A DNA stretch of 64,000 nucleotides from UMGS172 sp045578845 (lineage in GTDB: Bacteria; Bacillota; Clostridia; Oscillospirales; Acutalibacteraceae), in assembly GCA_045578845.1 (NCBI GenBank), contig JAZNLA010000066.1, positions 7,711 to 71,710 of the forward strand. The letters run 5' to 3'. The position numbers and the translations under genes are program-made. The notes under the pieces were generated by a model, which was not told the origin of the DNA, made no database searches, and saw nothing but the letters and a program-made list of their open reading frames with translations. Shown here piece after piece: positions 15,969 through 25,785 of this stretch. Each line of letters opens with the position of its first letter. The stretch's first letter is position 1.

Positions 15969-18900
15969 ATGGAAAGTATTGAATTTGAATCCATAAAAAT
16001 TGGCCTCGCTTCTCCCGAACAGATAAGAAGCTGGTCTCACGGCGAAGTTAAAAAGCCTGAAACCATTAACTACAGAACATTAAAACCTGAACGTGACGGT
16101 CTTTACTGCGAAAGAATTTTCGGACCCCAAAAGGACTGGGAATGTCATTGCGGTAAGTACAAGAGAATTCGTTATAAAGGTAAAATTTGCGACCGTTGCG
16201 GTGTTGAAGTGACACGTGCCAAGGTAAGACGTGAGAGAATGGGTTCTATTGAACTTGCTGCCCCCGTTTCGCACATTTGGTACTACAAGACCATTCCGTC
16301 AAGAATGGGACTTGTACTTGACGTTTCTCCCCGCCTTTTAGAGCATGTCCTTTATTTCTCGCAGTATATTGTTACCGATCCCGGTAATACTCCGCTTCAA
16401 AAGAAACAACTTCTTAACGAGGCTCAGTATAATGATATGCGTGAGAAGTATGAGAATGACTTCGAAGCAGGCATGGGTGCAGAAGCAATTAAAAAACTCC
16501 TTTCGGAGATTGATGTAGAAGAAACCTGTAAAGAACTCGCAACAGAGTTAGAAGATGCAACCGGTCAAAAGAGGGTAAGACTTCTTAAAAGACTTGAGGT
16601 TATGGAAGCATTCAGACAGTCGGGCAACCGTCCCGAATGGATGATTTTAGATGTTATCCCTGTAATTCCGCCCGATTTACGTCCCATGGTACAACTTGAC
16701 GGCGGACGTTTCGCCACAAGTGACCTTAATGACCTTTATCGCCGTGTTATCAACCGTAACAACCGTCTTAAAAGACTGCTTGAACTCGGTGCACCTGATA
16801 TAATTGTTCGCAACGAAAAAAGAATGTTGCAGGAGGCTGTTGATGCTCTTATCGACAACGGCCGCCGCGGCAAAGCCGTTACAGGTGCCAACAATAGAGC
16901 ACTTAAATCCCTTTCCGATATGTTAAAGGGTAAGCAGGGACGTTTCCGTCAAAACCTGCTCGGTAAACGTGTTGACTATTCCGGCCGTTCGGTTATCGTT
17001 GTAGGACCCGAACTTAAAATGTATCAGTGCGGTCTTCCTAAGGAAATGGCTATCGAACTGTTCAAACCTTTCATTATGAAACGTTTGGCAGAAACAGGTG
17101 TGGTTTCCAACGTTAAAACCGCACGTAAAATGGTTGACCGTGCCGGAACCGAGGTTTGGGACGCACTTGAGATGGTTATCAAGGACCATCCCGTACTTCT
17201 CAACCGTGCTCCGACACTTCACAGACTCGGTATTCAAGCCTTTGAGCCGGTACTTGTTGAGGGACGTGCATTAAAACTGCATCCGCTCGTATGTACCGCT
17301 TACAACGCCGACTTTGACGGCGACCAAATGGCTGTTCATGTACCTCTTTCCGCTGAGGCACAGGCAGAGGCAAGATTCCTTATGCTTGCCGCAAACAACC
17401 TGCTTAAACCTTCTGACGGTAAACCTGTAACCGTTCCCACACAGGATATGGTTTTAGGCTCATACTACCTTACCATCGTAAAACCCGATGAGCCGGGTGC
17501 CAATAAGGTTTTCCGTGATAAGGAAGAGGCTATTATGGCTTATAGCGACGGTATTGTCGGACTTCACGCACCTATCCGTGTCCGCATGGAAAAAGACGGT
17601 GAATATGGTCTTACATGGTGTACCGTAGGTTTCCTTATCTTCAATGAGTCTATTCCTCAGAACTTGGGATTTGCAGACCGTTCTAAGCCGGAAAATAAAT
17701 TCCGCCTTGAAATCTGCTTCACACCCAAGGACCCTGACGCCACTCGGATTTTGTCATGTGACGATATAAACAACTTTAAGGTCGGCAAAGGACAACTCGG
17801 TAAAATTATCGATCGTTGTATTAAGTTGTGCGGCACTTCCGAAACCGCAATAGTTCTTGATAAAATCAAGGACACCGGTTTTAAATATTCAACTAAGGGT
17901 GCTATCACCGTTGCTGTTTCCGATGCTATAATTCCTCCGCAGAAACAGGAAATTATTTCTAAAGCAGAGGCAAAAATAGACGAGGTAAAGAAAATTTACC
18001 GCCGCGGATTCTTAACCAATAATGAGCGTCTTTCCATGGTTATTAAGATTTGGAACGATGCTACCGACGAAATAGCCGATGCCCTTAAAGGCAACCTTGA
18101 TGAGTTCAACCCCATATTCATGATGGCTGACTCAGGTGCCCGTGGTTCTATGAGCCAGATTAAACAGTTGGCAGGTATGCGTGGACTTATTTCCAACACA
18201 TCAGGTGCAGTTATCGAAATTCCTATTCGTGCTAACTACCGTGAAGGCTTAAATGTACTTGAGTACTTTATTTCTTCCCGTGGTGCCCGTAAAGGTCTTG
18301 CCGATACCGCTCTTAGAACTGCTGACTCGGGTTACCTTACCCGCCGTATGGTTGACGTATCTCAAGATGTTATTATTCGTGAGGACGATTGCGGTGCCGA
18401 TGAAGGTCTTACCGTAACAGCCATTATGGAAGGCAATCAGGTTATCGAAAAATTAGAAGACAGATTGCTCGGCAGATACCTCTTGAATAATTTTGTTGAC
18501 GAGGCAACCGGTGAAATTTTGGTTGACAATCAGCACATGATGACCGATGAGGACATCGCGATTATCATGGAAAAGGGCACAACTTCGGTTGATATTCGTT
18601 CAATTCTTTGCTGCCGTTCTAAACACGGTGTATGTAAGAAGTGCTACGGTATGAACCTTGCAACAGGACTCCCTGTTACAGTCGGTGAGGCTGTCGGTAT
18701 TATCGCCGCTCAGTCTATCGGTGAGCCCGGTACACAGTTGACCATGCGTACCTTCCATACCGGTGGTATTGCAAGTACCGAAGATATTACCCAAGGTCTT
18801 CCCCGTGTTGAAGAACTGTTTGAAGCAAGAAGACCTAAACACAGTTCAATTATTTCGGAAATTTCGGGTACAGTTACCCTTACCGAGGATAAAAAGAACC

Positions 18901-19595
18901 GCGTTGTGTTGGTTAACGATGCCGAAACCGCTGAGGAACGTAAGTATGTTATTCCGTTCGGATACCGCGTAACCGTAGCAAACGGCGATGTTATTGAAAA
19001 AGGACATCAGATTACCGAAGGCTCGATTGCACCTGCTGATATTCTTGAAGTAAGCGGTCCCGGAGCAGTTGAAACCTATATTATTAAAGAAATTCAGAAC
19101 GCTTACCGTTCACAGGGTGTTGAAATCAACGATAAGCATATCGAGGTTATCATTCGCCAGATGATGCGTAAGTTCAGAATTGTCGATGCGGGAAGCACTT
19201 CCTTCATTCCGAATTCTATGGTTGACCGCGGCGAAGTTTATGCCGCAAATGCCGAAATCGAAGCAAGAATGGCTGCCGGTGAAGAAGGTCTTGCACTTTG
19301 CACCTATGACACGACTTTACTCGGTATCACAAAGGCTTCGCTCGCTACAGAGTCATTCCTTTCTGCTGCATCATTCCAAGAAACCACAAGAGTTCTTACA
19401 GATGCCGCAATTAAAGGTAAAATTGACCCGCTCTTCGGTCTTAAAGAAAATGTTATTATCGGTAAACTCGTACCTGCAGGTACCGGCATGAAGTGTTACC
19501 AAGAAGATGACGAGCAAATCACAGAAGATACTGCAGATTTCGCAGTCAATGATGACGTATTTCCGTTAGAAGGCATAGAAACACCGACTTTGTGA
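15969..19595 (+). CDS. rpoC: DNA-directed RNA polymerase subunit beta'
   Basis: 1208-residue beta' subunit. The N-terminal zinc module is visible (CHCGKYKRIRYKGKICDRCG, about residues 60-79). The catalytic magnesium loop NADFDGDQMAVH is intact, as are the second cysteine cluster (CRSKHGVCKKC) and the trigger-loop region (GEPGTQLTMRTFHTGG). Length suits Clostridia forms without large lineage insertions. AAGGAG lies 8 bases before the ATG. It is the last gene of the rpoBC unit. No clear hairpin terminator follows, only a T-run at 19603-19609. Confidence 0.99.
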   Translation: MESIEFESIKIGLASPEQIRSWSHGEVKKPETINYRTLKPERDGLYCERIFGPQKDWECHCGKYKRIRYKGKICDRCGVEVTRAKVRRERMGSIELAAPVSHIWYYKTIPSRMGLVLDVSPRLLEHVLYFSQYIVTDPGNTPLQKKQLLNEAQYNDMREKYENDFEAGMGAEAIKKLLSEIDVEETCKELATELEDATGQKRVRLLKRLEVMEAFRQSGNRPEWMILDVIPVIPPDLRPMVQLDGGRFATSDLNDLYRRVINRNNRLKRLLELGAPDIIVRNEKRMLQEAVDALIDNGRRGKAVTGANNRALKSLSDMLKGKQGRFRQNLLGKRVDYSGRSVIVVGPELKMYQCGLPKEMAIELFKPFIMKRLAETGVVSNVKTARKMVDRAGTEVWDALEMVIKDHPVLLNRAPTLHRLGIQAFEPVLVEGRALKLHPLVCTAYNADFDGDQMAVHVPLSAEAQAEARFLMLAANNLLKPSDGKPVTVPTQDMVLGSYYLTIVKPDEPGANKVFRDKEEAIMAYSDGIVGLHAPIRVRMEKDGEYGLTWCTVGFLIFNESIPQNLGFADRSKPENKFRLEICFTPKDPDATRILSCDDINNFKVGKGQLGKIIDRCIKLCGTSETAIVLDKIKDTGFKYSTKGAITVAVSDAIIPPQKQEIISKAEAKIDEVKKIYRRGFLTNNERLSMVIKIWNDATDEIADALKGNLDEFNPIFMMADSGARGSMSQIKQLAGMRGLISNTSGAVIEIPIRANYREGLNVLEYFISSRGARKGLADTALRTADSGYLTRRMVDVSQDVIIREDDCGADEGLTVTAIMEGNQVIEKLEDRLLGRYLLNNFVDEATGEILVDNQHMMTDEDIAIIMEKGTTSVDIRSILCCRSKHGVCKKCYGMNLATGLPVTVGEAVGIIAAQSIGEPGTQLTMRTFHTGGIASTEDITQGLPRVEELFEARRPKHSSIISEISGTVTLTEDKKNRVVLVNDAETAEERKYVIPFGYRVTVANGDVIEKGHQITEGSIAPADILEVSGPGAVETYIIKEIQNAYRSQGVEINDKHIEVIIRQMMRKFRIVDAGSTSFIPNSMVDRGEVYAANAEIEARMAAGEEGLALCTYDTTLLGITKASLATESFLSAASFQETTRVLTDAAIKGKIDPLFGLKENVIIGKLVPAGTGMKCYQEDDEQITEDTADFAVNDDVFPLEGIETPTL

Positions 19596-19635
19596 TAATA
19601 TTTTTTTAAATTCTTAATAGATTTTTAGAAAATAC

Positions 19636-19664
19636 TTGACAAAACTACTTTATCGGTGTTAAAC
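19636..19664 (+). promoter_or_regulatory. Promoter for rpsL-rpsG-fusA
   Basis: Consensus TTGACA (19636-19641), a 17-bp spacer and a weak -10, TTAAAC (19659-19664), about 100 bp before rpsL. Confidence 0.6.
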
Positions 19665-19709
19665 TCTATCAGTGTGCGGACGATTGTCCAAACCTACAAT
19701 TTATATATT

Positions 19710-19737
19710 ACGCAGGCAGGCTTTAGTCTGCCTGCGT
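19710..19737 (+). other. Leader hairpin upstream of rpsL
   Basis: A perfect 10-bp stem (ACGCAGGCAG with CTGCCTGCGT) lies in the rpsL 5' leader. The T-run comes only after nine further bases, so simple intrinsic termination is doubtful. It may be a ribosomal-protein feedback element or just an mRNA-stabilising hairpin. Confidence 0.5.
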
Positions 19738-19767
19738 CGTATACATTTTTTCATTAGGAGGTGTAAT

Positions 19768-20190
19768 ATGCCAACCTTTAACCAGTTAGTCCGTTCGGGT
19801 CGTCAGACCATCGAGAAAAAGGCTAAGGCTCCTGCTCTTTTAAAGGGTTATAACTCTATGAAGAGAAGTTTAACCGACAACGATTCTCCCCAAAAGAGAG
19901 GCGTTTGTACTGCCGTTAAAACATCGACTCCTAAAAAGCCGAACTCGGCTCTTCGTAAAATCGCCAGAGTACGTCTTTCCAACGGTATCGAAGTTTCAGC
20001 CTATATTCCCGGTATCGGACACAACCTGCAGGAACACTCGGTTGTTCTTATCAGAGGCGGCCGTGTTAAGGACCTTCCCGGTGTGCGTTACCACATCATC
20101 AGAGGTACCCTTGATGCTCAAGGTGTTGCTAACAGAATGCAGGCTCGTTCGAAGTACGGAGCAAAGCGTCCCAAGGCAGGTGCTAAATAA
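19768..20190 (+). CDS. rpsL: 30S ribosomal protein S12
   Basis: 140-residue S12 of the decoding centre. The streptomycin-related loops TSTPKKPNSALRK and GGRVKDLPGVRYH carry the sensitive lysines. The true start is ATG 19768, preceded by TAGGAGGT; longer upstream frames lack a ribosome binding site and do not resemble S12. First gene of the str operon, followed by rpsG after 141 bp and then fusA. Confidence 0.98.
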   Translation: MPTFNQLVRSGRQTIEKKAKAPALLKGYNSMKRSLTDNDSPQKRGVCTAVKTSTPKKPNSALRKIARVRLSNGIEVSAYIPGIGHNLQEHSVVLIRGGRVKDLPGVRYHIIRGTLDAQGVANRMQARSKYGAKRPKAGAK

Positions 20191-20331
20191 AATTGCCTAA
20201 ATTAACGACGAATCTTTTGTCGCTGTTCTTTAAAATGGCGTTTATATATATGTAACGCCTCTTAAAATGGAACTAACGGGATTTGTCACTCGAGTACCTA
20301 TGATATCATTATGTGAAGGAGGGAAGTTAAA

Positions 20332-20802
20332 GTGCCAAGAAGAGGCTTTATCGCAAAACGTGATGTATTGCCCGATCCGCTTTACAATTCCAAAATCGTT
20401 ACCCGTCTTATCAACAATATTATGTTAGACGGTAAGAAGGGTGTCGCTCAGAAAATTGTTTACGGAGCGTTTGACATTATTTCCGAAAAGACCGGTAAGG
20501 AGGCCCTTGAGGTTTTCGAACAGGCTATGGAAAATGTAATGCCGCAACTCGAAGTAAAAGCAGTTCGTAAGGGCGGTGCCACTTATCAAGTACCTTTCGA
20601 GGTTAGACCCGAAAGAAAGCAAACTCTCGGTCTGCGTTGGCTTACAACCTATGCCCGCAACCGTTCGGAAGCAACAATGAAAGAGCGTCTTGCTGCTGAA
20701 ATCCTCGATGCAACAAACGGCATCGGCGGTGCAGCCAAGAAGCGTGAAGACACCCATAAAATGGCTGAGTCTAATAAGGCTTTTGCTCATTATAGATGGT
20801 AA
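20332..20802 (+). CDS. rpsG: 30S ribosomal protein S7
   Basis: 156-residue S7, the primary 16S rRNA binding protein that nucleates the 30S head. It begins PRRGFIAKRDVLPDPLYNSK, as its relatives do, and contains VGGATYQVPFEVRPERKQTLGLRW with V replaced by KG. The start is GTG at 20332 with GAAGGAGGG upstream. The 141-bp gap to rpsL contains a GGCGTTA/TAACGCC hairpin, which may be regulatory. Confidence 0.98.
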   Translation: MPRRGFIAKRDVLPDPLYNSKIVTRLINNIMLDGKKGVAQKIVYGAFDIISEKTGKEALEVFEQAMENVMPQLEVKAVRKGGATYQVPFEVRPERKQTLGLRWLTTYARNRSEATMKERLAAEILDATNGIGGAAKKREDTHKMAESNKAFAHYRW

Positions 20803-20850
20803 TCGTGATTTTACTTGCTCTGAATTTTTCAGAGAAATGTGGAGGATAAT

Positions 20851-22935
20851 ATGCCAAGAAAAGTATCACTTGAAAAAACAAGAAATATTGGTATCATGGC
20901 TCACATTGACGCAGGTAAAACTACAACTACCGAGCGTATTCTGTTCTATACAGGTAAAACCCATAAGATAGGCGAAACCCACGACGGTGACGCCACTATG
21001 GACTGGATGGCACAGGAGCAGGAGAGAGGTATTACCATTACTTCTGCTGCTACCACCTGTTTCTGGAAAGAGCATCGTATCAATATTATCGACACCCCCG
21101 GACACGTTGACTTCACTGTTGAAGTTCAGCGTTCACTCCGCGTACTTGACGGTTCTGTTACCGTTCTTTGCGCAAAGGGAGGTGTTGAGCCCCAGTCGGA
21201 AACTGTTTGGAGACAGGCCGACGAATACCGTGTACCCCGTATGATTTACGTCAACAAGATGGATATTATGGGTGCCGACTTCTACAATGTTCTTAATATG
21301 GTTAAAGAAAGATTCCAGTGTAATGCTGTTCCCATTCAGTTGCCTATCGGCTCTGAGGACACATTTAAGGGAATTATCGACCTTGTTGAAAACAACGCAG
21401 AAGTTTATTATGACGATCTCGGTAAAGATGTTCGCCGCGAAGAAATTCCCGACGACATGAAAGAACTTGCCGAGAAATACCGTTCAGAACTCATTGAGCA
21501 CATCGTCGAACAAGACGAAGAACTCATGGAGAAATATTTTGAAGGTGAAGAGCCTACTATCGAACAAATGAAGGCTGTCATCCGCAAGGCTACAATTGCT
21601 AATGAAATGGTTCCCATTTGTTGCGGTACTTCTTACCGCAACAAGGGTGTTCAACCCCTTCTTGATGCAATCGTAGACTATATGCCCGCTCCTACCGATG
21701 TTCCCGATATCAAGGGTATTAACCCTGATACCGAAGAAGAAGATGTAAGACACACCGGTGATAACGAGCCGTTTGCTGCTCTTGCATTTAAGATTGCTAC
21801 CGACCCGTTTGTCGGTAAAATCTGCTTCTTCCGTGTATATTCGGGTAGCGTAGATGCAGGTGCTACCGTTTATAACCCCATCAAGGACCAAAGGGAAAGA
21901 CTTGGCCGTATCTTACAGATGCACGCCAACCACAGAGAAGATATCGAAACCTGTTATTCGGGTGATATCGCAGCCGCAGTAGGTCTTAAAAATACCACTA
22001 CCGGTGATACTCTTTGTGATGAAAAAAATCCCGTTATATTAGAGTCTATGAACTTCCCCGAGCCGGTTATTCGTGTTGCTATTGAGCCTAAGACCAAAGC
22101 AGGACAGGAAAAAATGGGTATTGCCCTTTCCAAACTCGCTGAGGAAGACCCGACATTCAAGTTCTATACCGATGAAGAAACCGGTCAGACCATTATTGCC
22201 GGTATGGGTGAACTTCACCTTGAAATCATCGTTGACCGTATGCTCCGTGAGTTTAAGGTTGAGGCTAATGTCGGTAAACCGCAGGTTGCTTACAAAGAAA
22301 CCGTTCGCAAGAATTCTGATGTTGATTGCAAGTATGCACGTCAGTCCGGTGGTAAAGGTCAGTACGGTCATGTTAAAATCAGACTGTCGCCTAACGAAAC
22401 CGGTAAAGGCTACGAGTTTATCAATGCCGTTGTCGGCGGTGCTATTCCCAAGGAATATATCCCCGCTGTTGACGCAGGTATCAAGGGTGCTATGCAAAAC
22501 GGTGTCCTCGCCGGCTACAATGTAGTTGACGTTAAGGTAGAACTTTACGACGGTTCTTATCATGAAGTTGACTCTTCTGAAATGGCATTTAAGATTGCCG
22601 GTTCTATGGCATTCAAAGAGGCTTGCAAAAAGGCCGACCCGGTTCTTATGGAACCTATCATGAAGGTTGTTGTTATTGTTCCTGAGGATTACATGGGCGA
22701 TGTTATCGGTGACCTTAATGCCCGCCGCGGCGAAATTCAAGGCTTCGAAGACAGGTCCGGCGGTGTTAAGCAGATTAACGCCCGCGTTCCTCTCGGTGAT
22801 ATGTTTGGTTACGCTACCGACCTCCGTTCCAAAACTCAAGGCCGTGGCCAGTATGTAATGGAACCCGACGGTTACAAGGAAGTACCGAAGAGCATTGCCG
22901 AAAAAATCATTTCTACGAGAACTAAAGGCGAATAA
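20851..22935 (+). CDS. fusA: Elongation factor G
   Basis: 694-residue translocase GTPase. GTPase motifs AHIDAGKTTT, DTPGHVDF and NKMD are intact, followed by domains II-V including the domain IV tip region. ATG 20851 is chosen because GGAGG precedes it by 6 bases; the in-frame upstream GTG (20839) overlaps that site. The GTPase motifs and length are those of canonical EF-G rather than the tetracycline-protection family. tuf follows with its own promoter. Confidence 0.98.
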   Translation: MPRKVSLEKTRNIGIMAHIDAGKTTTTERILFYTGKTHKIGETHDGDATMDWMAQEQERGITITSAATTCFWKEHRINIIDTPGHVDFTVEVQRSLRVLDGSVTVLCAKGGVEPQSETVWRQADEYRVPRMIYVNKMDIMGADFYNVLNMVKERFQCNAVPIQLPIGSEDTFKGIIDLVENNAEVYYDDLGKDVRREEIPDDMKELAEKYRSELIEHIVEQDEELMEKYFEGEEPTIEQMKAVIRKATIANEMVPICCGTSYRNKGVQPLLDAIVDYMPAPTDVPDIKGINPDTEEEDVRHTGDNEPFAALAFKIATDPFVGKICFFRVYSGSVDAGATVYNPIKDQRERLGRILQMHANHREDIETCYSGDIAAAVGLKNTTTGDTLCDEKNPVILESMNFPEPVIRVAIEPKTKAGQEKMGIALSKLAEEDPTFKFYTDEETGQTIIAGMGELHLEIIVDRMLREFKVEANVGKPQVAYKETVRKNSDVDCKYARQSGGKGQYGHVKIRLSPNETGKGYEFINAVVGGAIPKEYIPAVDAGIKGAMQNGVLAGYNVVDVKVELYDGSYHEVDSSEMAFKIAGSMAFKEACKKADPVLMEPIMKVVVIVPEDYMGDVIGDLNARRGEIQGFEDRSGGVKQINARVPLGDMFGYATDLRSKTQGRGQYVMEPDGYKEVPKSIAEKIISTRTKGE

Positions 22936-22955
22936 TTTTTCGTTTTAAATTTCTC

Positions 22956-22984
22956 TTGAAATTTGCTCTTATATTTGGTAAACT
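22956..22984 (+). promoter_or_regulatory. Promoter for tuf
   Basis: TTGAAA (22956-22961), a 17-bp spacer and TAAACT (22979-22984), 57 bp before the tuf start. It gives tuf expression independent of the str operon. Confidence 0.65.
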
Positions 22985-23041
22985 AATAAGAGACCAATAA
23001 AAAATAAATAAACTTATATTCATTCAAGGAGGAAATTCCAA

Positions 23042-24241
23042 ATGGCAAAGGCAAAATTTGAACGTTCCAAGCCGCACGTAAACATTGGTACCATCGGTCA
23101 CGTTGACCATGGTAAAACCACTCTTACTGCTGCAATCACTAAGTTCCTTTCTTTAAAGGGCTACGCACAGTTTGAAGACTATGCAAACATCGATAAGGCT
23201 CCCGAAGAGAGAGAGCGTGGTATCACAATTAATACCGCACACGTTGAGTACGAAACCGATACTCGTCACTATGCACACGTTGACTGCCCCGGACACGCTG
23301 ACTATGTTAAGAACATGATCACCGGTGCTGCTCAGATGGATGGTGCTATCCTCGTTATCGCTTCTACCGACGGTCCTATGGCTCAGACCAAGGAGCACCT
23401 TCTCCTTGCTCGTCAGGTTGGCGTTCCCTACATTGTTGTATTCATGAACAAAGTAGACCAGGTTGACGACCCTGAACTTCTCGACCTCGTTGAGATGGAA
23501 ATCCGTGAAACCCTCGACAAGTACGAGTTCCCCGGCGACGATACTCCTATCATCAAAGGTTCCGCTCTTGTTGCTCTCGAGTGTGCTTCTTCTGATCCTA
23601 CCGATGCTGCTTATGCACCTATTCAGGAACTTATGGATGCTGTTGACAGTTACATTCCTACTCCTGACCGTAAGGCTGACCTTCCCTTCATTATGCCTAT
23701 CGAAGATGTTATGACCATTTCCGGTCGTGGTACTGTTGTTACCGGCCGTGTAGAGCGTGGTCAACTTAACGCAGGCGACGAAGTTGAAATTATCGGTCTT
23801 ACCGAAGAGCGTCGTAAAGTTGTTGTTACTTCTATGGAAATGTTCCGTAAAACTCTTGATTACTGTGAGGCCGGCGATAACGTTGGTGCACTTCTCCGTG
23901 GCGTAGGCCGTGAAGAAGTTGAGCGTGGGCAGGTTCTCTGCAAACCCGGCTCCATCAATCCTCACACTAAATTCCATGGTCAAGTTTACGTTCTTACCAA
24001 GGAAGAGGGCGGACGTCATACTCCGTTCATGAATAACTACCGTCCTCAGTTCTATTTCAGAACTACCGACGTTACCGGCGTTGTAAGTTTACCTGCAGGC
24101 ACCGAGATGTGCATGCCCGGTGATAACGTTGAGATGGACGTAGAACTCATCACCCCGATTGCTATCGAAGAAGGTCTCCGCTTCGCTATCCGTGAAGGCG
24201 GCCGTACCGTTGGTTCGGGCGTTGTTACCAAAATTAACTAA
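23042..24241 (+). CDS. tuf: Elongation factor Tu
   Basis: 399-residue EF-Tu, which delivers aminoacyl-tRNA to the ribosome. GHVDHGKTTL, DCPGHADYV and NKVDQ mark the GTPase domain, followed by two beta-barrel domains ending GGRTVGSGVVTKI. Codon use is visibly more biased than in neighbouring accessory genes, as expected for a very highly expressed gene. GGAGGAAA lies upstream. It ends at a strong terminator, separating the str cluster from the S10 cluster. Confidence 0.99.
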   Translation: MAKAKFERSKPHVNIGTIGHVDHGKTTLTAAITKFLSLKGYAQFEDYANIDKAPEERERGITINTAHVEYETDTRHYAHVDCPGHADYVKNMITGAAQMDGAILVIASTDGPMAQTKEHLLLARQVGVPYIVVFMNKVDQVDDPELLDLVEMEIRETLDKYEFPGDDTPIIKGSALVALECASSDPTDAAYAPIQELMDAVDSYIPTPDRKADLPFIMPIEDVMTISGRGTVVTGRVERGQLNAGDEVEIIGLTEERRKVVVTSMEMFRKTLDYCEAGDNVGALLRGVGREEVERGQVLCKPGSINPHTKFHGQVYVLTKEEGGRHTPFMNNYRPQFYFRTTDVTGVVSLPAGTEMCMPGDNVEMDVELITPIAIEEGLRFAIREGGRTVGSGVVTKIN

Positions 24242-24271
24242 TTTTTAGTTATAGGTAAAACAAGATTCATT

Positions 24272-24310
24272 AACCCACAGTTCCTTGGGAACTGTGGGTT
24301 TTTATTTTTT
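24272..24310 (+). terminator. Terminator after tuf
   Basis: A 13-bp stem (AACCCACAGTTCC with GGAACTGTGGGTT) with a 3-base loop and a long T tail. Confidence 0.95.
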
Positions 24311-24445
24311 GTAGGGTGAGGCGGAAAATGCCGCACCGATATTTAATTTTTGAACGATTTTTTAGTAAAAAACCGTCTAAAAATACTCGAATTTATAAAG
24401 TTTATCAAAATTTTCAAAAAAAATGAAAAAATTGCAAAAAAATAC

Positions 24446-24474
24446 TTGCAATTTAAAAGGCTATATGGTATAGT
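24446..24474 (+). promoter_or_regulatory. Promoter for the S10-spc-alpha cluster
   Basis: TTGCAA (24446-24451), a 17-bp spacer and TATAGT (24469-24474), preceded by a very A/T-rich upstream stretch (24400-24445) that could act as an UP element. It is the only clear promoter before rpsJ. Confidence 0.75.
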
Positions 24475-24480
24475 ACTAAG

Positions 24481-24759
24481 GCACGTAATGTGCAGGTATG
24501 CGTTGATGCGGGAGGTGGCCGACCAAAAGAGTCGGGAAATTTCCGCGGAGTATGTCCAGATTTTAAATCGGGCGACAAAATTTTGCGTTGTTCCATAACT
24601 TGCGAATGTGGAACAAAAACGCTTCTGTCTGTCCCGAATTGCAAAAGTTTCCCTTTGGCAATTCGGATTTTATAATGGTACTGAAAGAAACACGCGGTAC
24701 TGTGTAAAAAACAGATAACCAAGCGTTGCCCGCCGAACTTTTTAAGGAGGCGAAAGTTA
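24481..24759 (+). promoter_or_regulatory. Long structured leader of rpsJ
   Basis: The transcript has about 280 untranslated bases before rpsJ. One hairpin pairs GCGTTGTTCCA with TGGAACaaaAACGC. A second, near 24635-24671, pairs CCGAATTGC with GCAATTCGG over 9 bp and is followed by ATTTTAT, so it could work as an attenuator. This layout suggests feedback control by a ribosomal protein, as known for S10 operons through L4 in E. coli, but the ligand is unknown here. The region from 24311 to 24440 holds no recognisable gene. Confidence 0.5.
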
Positions 24760-25071
24760 ATGGCAGTTAAGGAAAAAATCAGAATCAGACTGAAGAGTTA
24801 CGACCATGCACTCATCGACCAGGCATCCGAGAAGATTATCGAGACCGCTAAGCGTACAGGTGCAAGAGTTTCGGGTCCCGTACCCCTTCCTACTGAAAAG
24901 GAAGTTGTAACCATTCTTCGTGCAGTCCATAAGTATAAGGACAGCCGTGAGCAGTTTGAAAGCAGAACCCACAAAAGGCTTATCGACGTTCTCAGACCTT
25001 CCAACAAAACTGTTGAAGCTCTGATGGGTCTTGAGCTCCCCGCCGGCGTAGAAATCGAAATTAAACTTTAA
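24760..25071 (+). CDS. rpsJ: 30S ribosomal protein S10
   Basis: 103-residue S10, also the NusE component of transcription antitermination complexes. It starts VKEKIRIRLKSYDHALID and includes the conserved GPVPLPTEKEVVTILR and EQFESRTHKRLIDV. AAGGAGG precedes the ATG. It is the first gene of the roughly 15-kb ribosomal cluster that runs to rplQ on one strand with short gaps. Confidence 0.98.
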   Translation: MAVKEKIRIRLKSYDHALIDQASEKIIETAKRTGARVSGPVPLPTEKEVVTILRAVHKYKDSREQFESRTHKRLIDVLRPSNKTVEALMGLELPAGVEIEIKL

Positions 25072-25135
25072 TTTCCCGCGGGCAGGTCATGTTGGCAGAA
25101 ATCTGTCAACCAATAACCATTTAGGAGGATAAAAA

Positions 25136-25768
25136 ATGCAAAAAGGTATTGTAGGCAAGAAGTTAGGCATGACCCAACTTTTTGACGCAAACGGTAACGT
25201 TGTTCCTGTTACTGTTATCGAGGCTGGCCCCTGTGCTGTAAGCCAGAAGAAAACAGTTGAGAATGACGGTTACGATGCAATTCAGGTAGGCTTCGGCGAC
25301 CTGAAAGCAACAAAGGTAAATAAGCCCATGAAGGGCCACTTTGCCAAGGGAGATGTTGCTCCCAAGAAGGTTCTTCGTGAATTCAGAATGGACGATTGCT
25401 CGGCTTACAATGTAGGCGACATCATCAAGGCTGACGTATTCGCAGAGGGCGACAAGGTTGATGTAAGAGGCACAAGTAAAGGTAAGGGTTACGCCGGCGT
25501 AATTAAGCGTTGGAACTTCTCTCGCCTTAAAGAGTCTCACGGTACAGGCCCTGTTCACCGTCACGGCGGTTCGTTAGGTGCCAGTTCTACACCTTCGCGT
25601 GTTATGAAGGGCAAAAAGATGGCAGGTCACCTCGGTAATGAGCGTGTGACCGTTCAAAACCTTGAAATCGTCAAGGTAGACGCTGAAAACAATATTATAG
25701 CAATCAAGGGTGCCATTCCCGGTCCTAAGGGTGCTGTAGTAGTTGTATTCGACAGCGTTAAAGCATAA
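25136..25768 (+). CDS. rplC: 50S ribosomal protein L3
   Basis: 210-residue L3, an early 23S rRNA binding protein near the peptidyl-transferase centre. It begins QKGIVGKKLGMTQLFD, and the family signature VRGTSKGKGYAGVIKRWNF lies in the middle. TAGGAGG precedes the ATG. Second gene of the S10 cluster, 64 bp after rpsJ and 17 bp before rplD. Confidence 0.98.
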   Translation: MQKGIVGKKLGMTQLFDANGNVVPVTVIEAGPCAVSQKKTVENDGYDAIQVGFGDLKATKVNKPMKGHFAKGDVAPKKVLREFRMDDCSAYNVGDIIKADVFAEGDKVDVRGTSKGKGYAGVIKRWNFSRLKESHGTGPVHRHGGSLGASSTPSRVMKGKKMAGHLGNERVTVQNLEIVKVDAENNIIAIKGAIPGPKGAVVVVFDSVKA

Positions 25769-25785
25769 GGAAGGAGTGAGTAAAA

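Noticed and set aside
22039..22839. 266-codon open frame antisense to fusA
   Set aside because: Coding shadow of biased codons in EF-G; no promoter, start context or family resemblance.
23153..24019. 288-codon open frame antisense to tuf
   Set aside because: Coding shadow caused by strong codon bias of tuf.
24313..24345. GGTGAGGC/GCCGCACC hairpin after the tuf terminator
   Set aside because: Stem has bulges, no T-run follows and the strong tuf terminator is already upstream.
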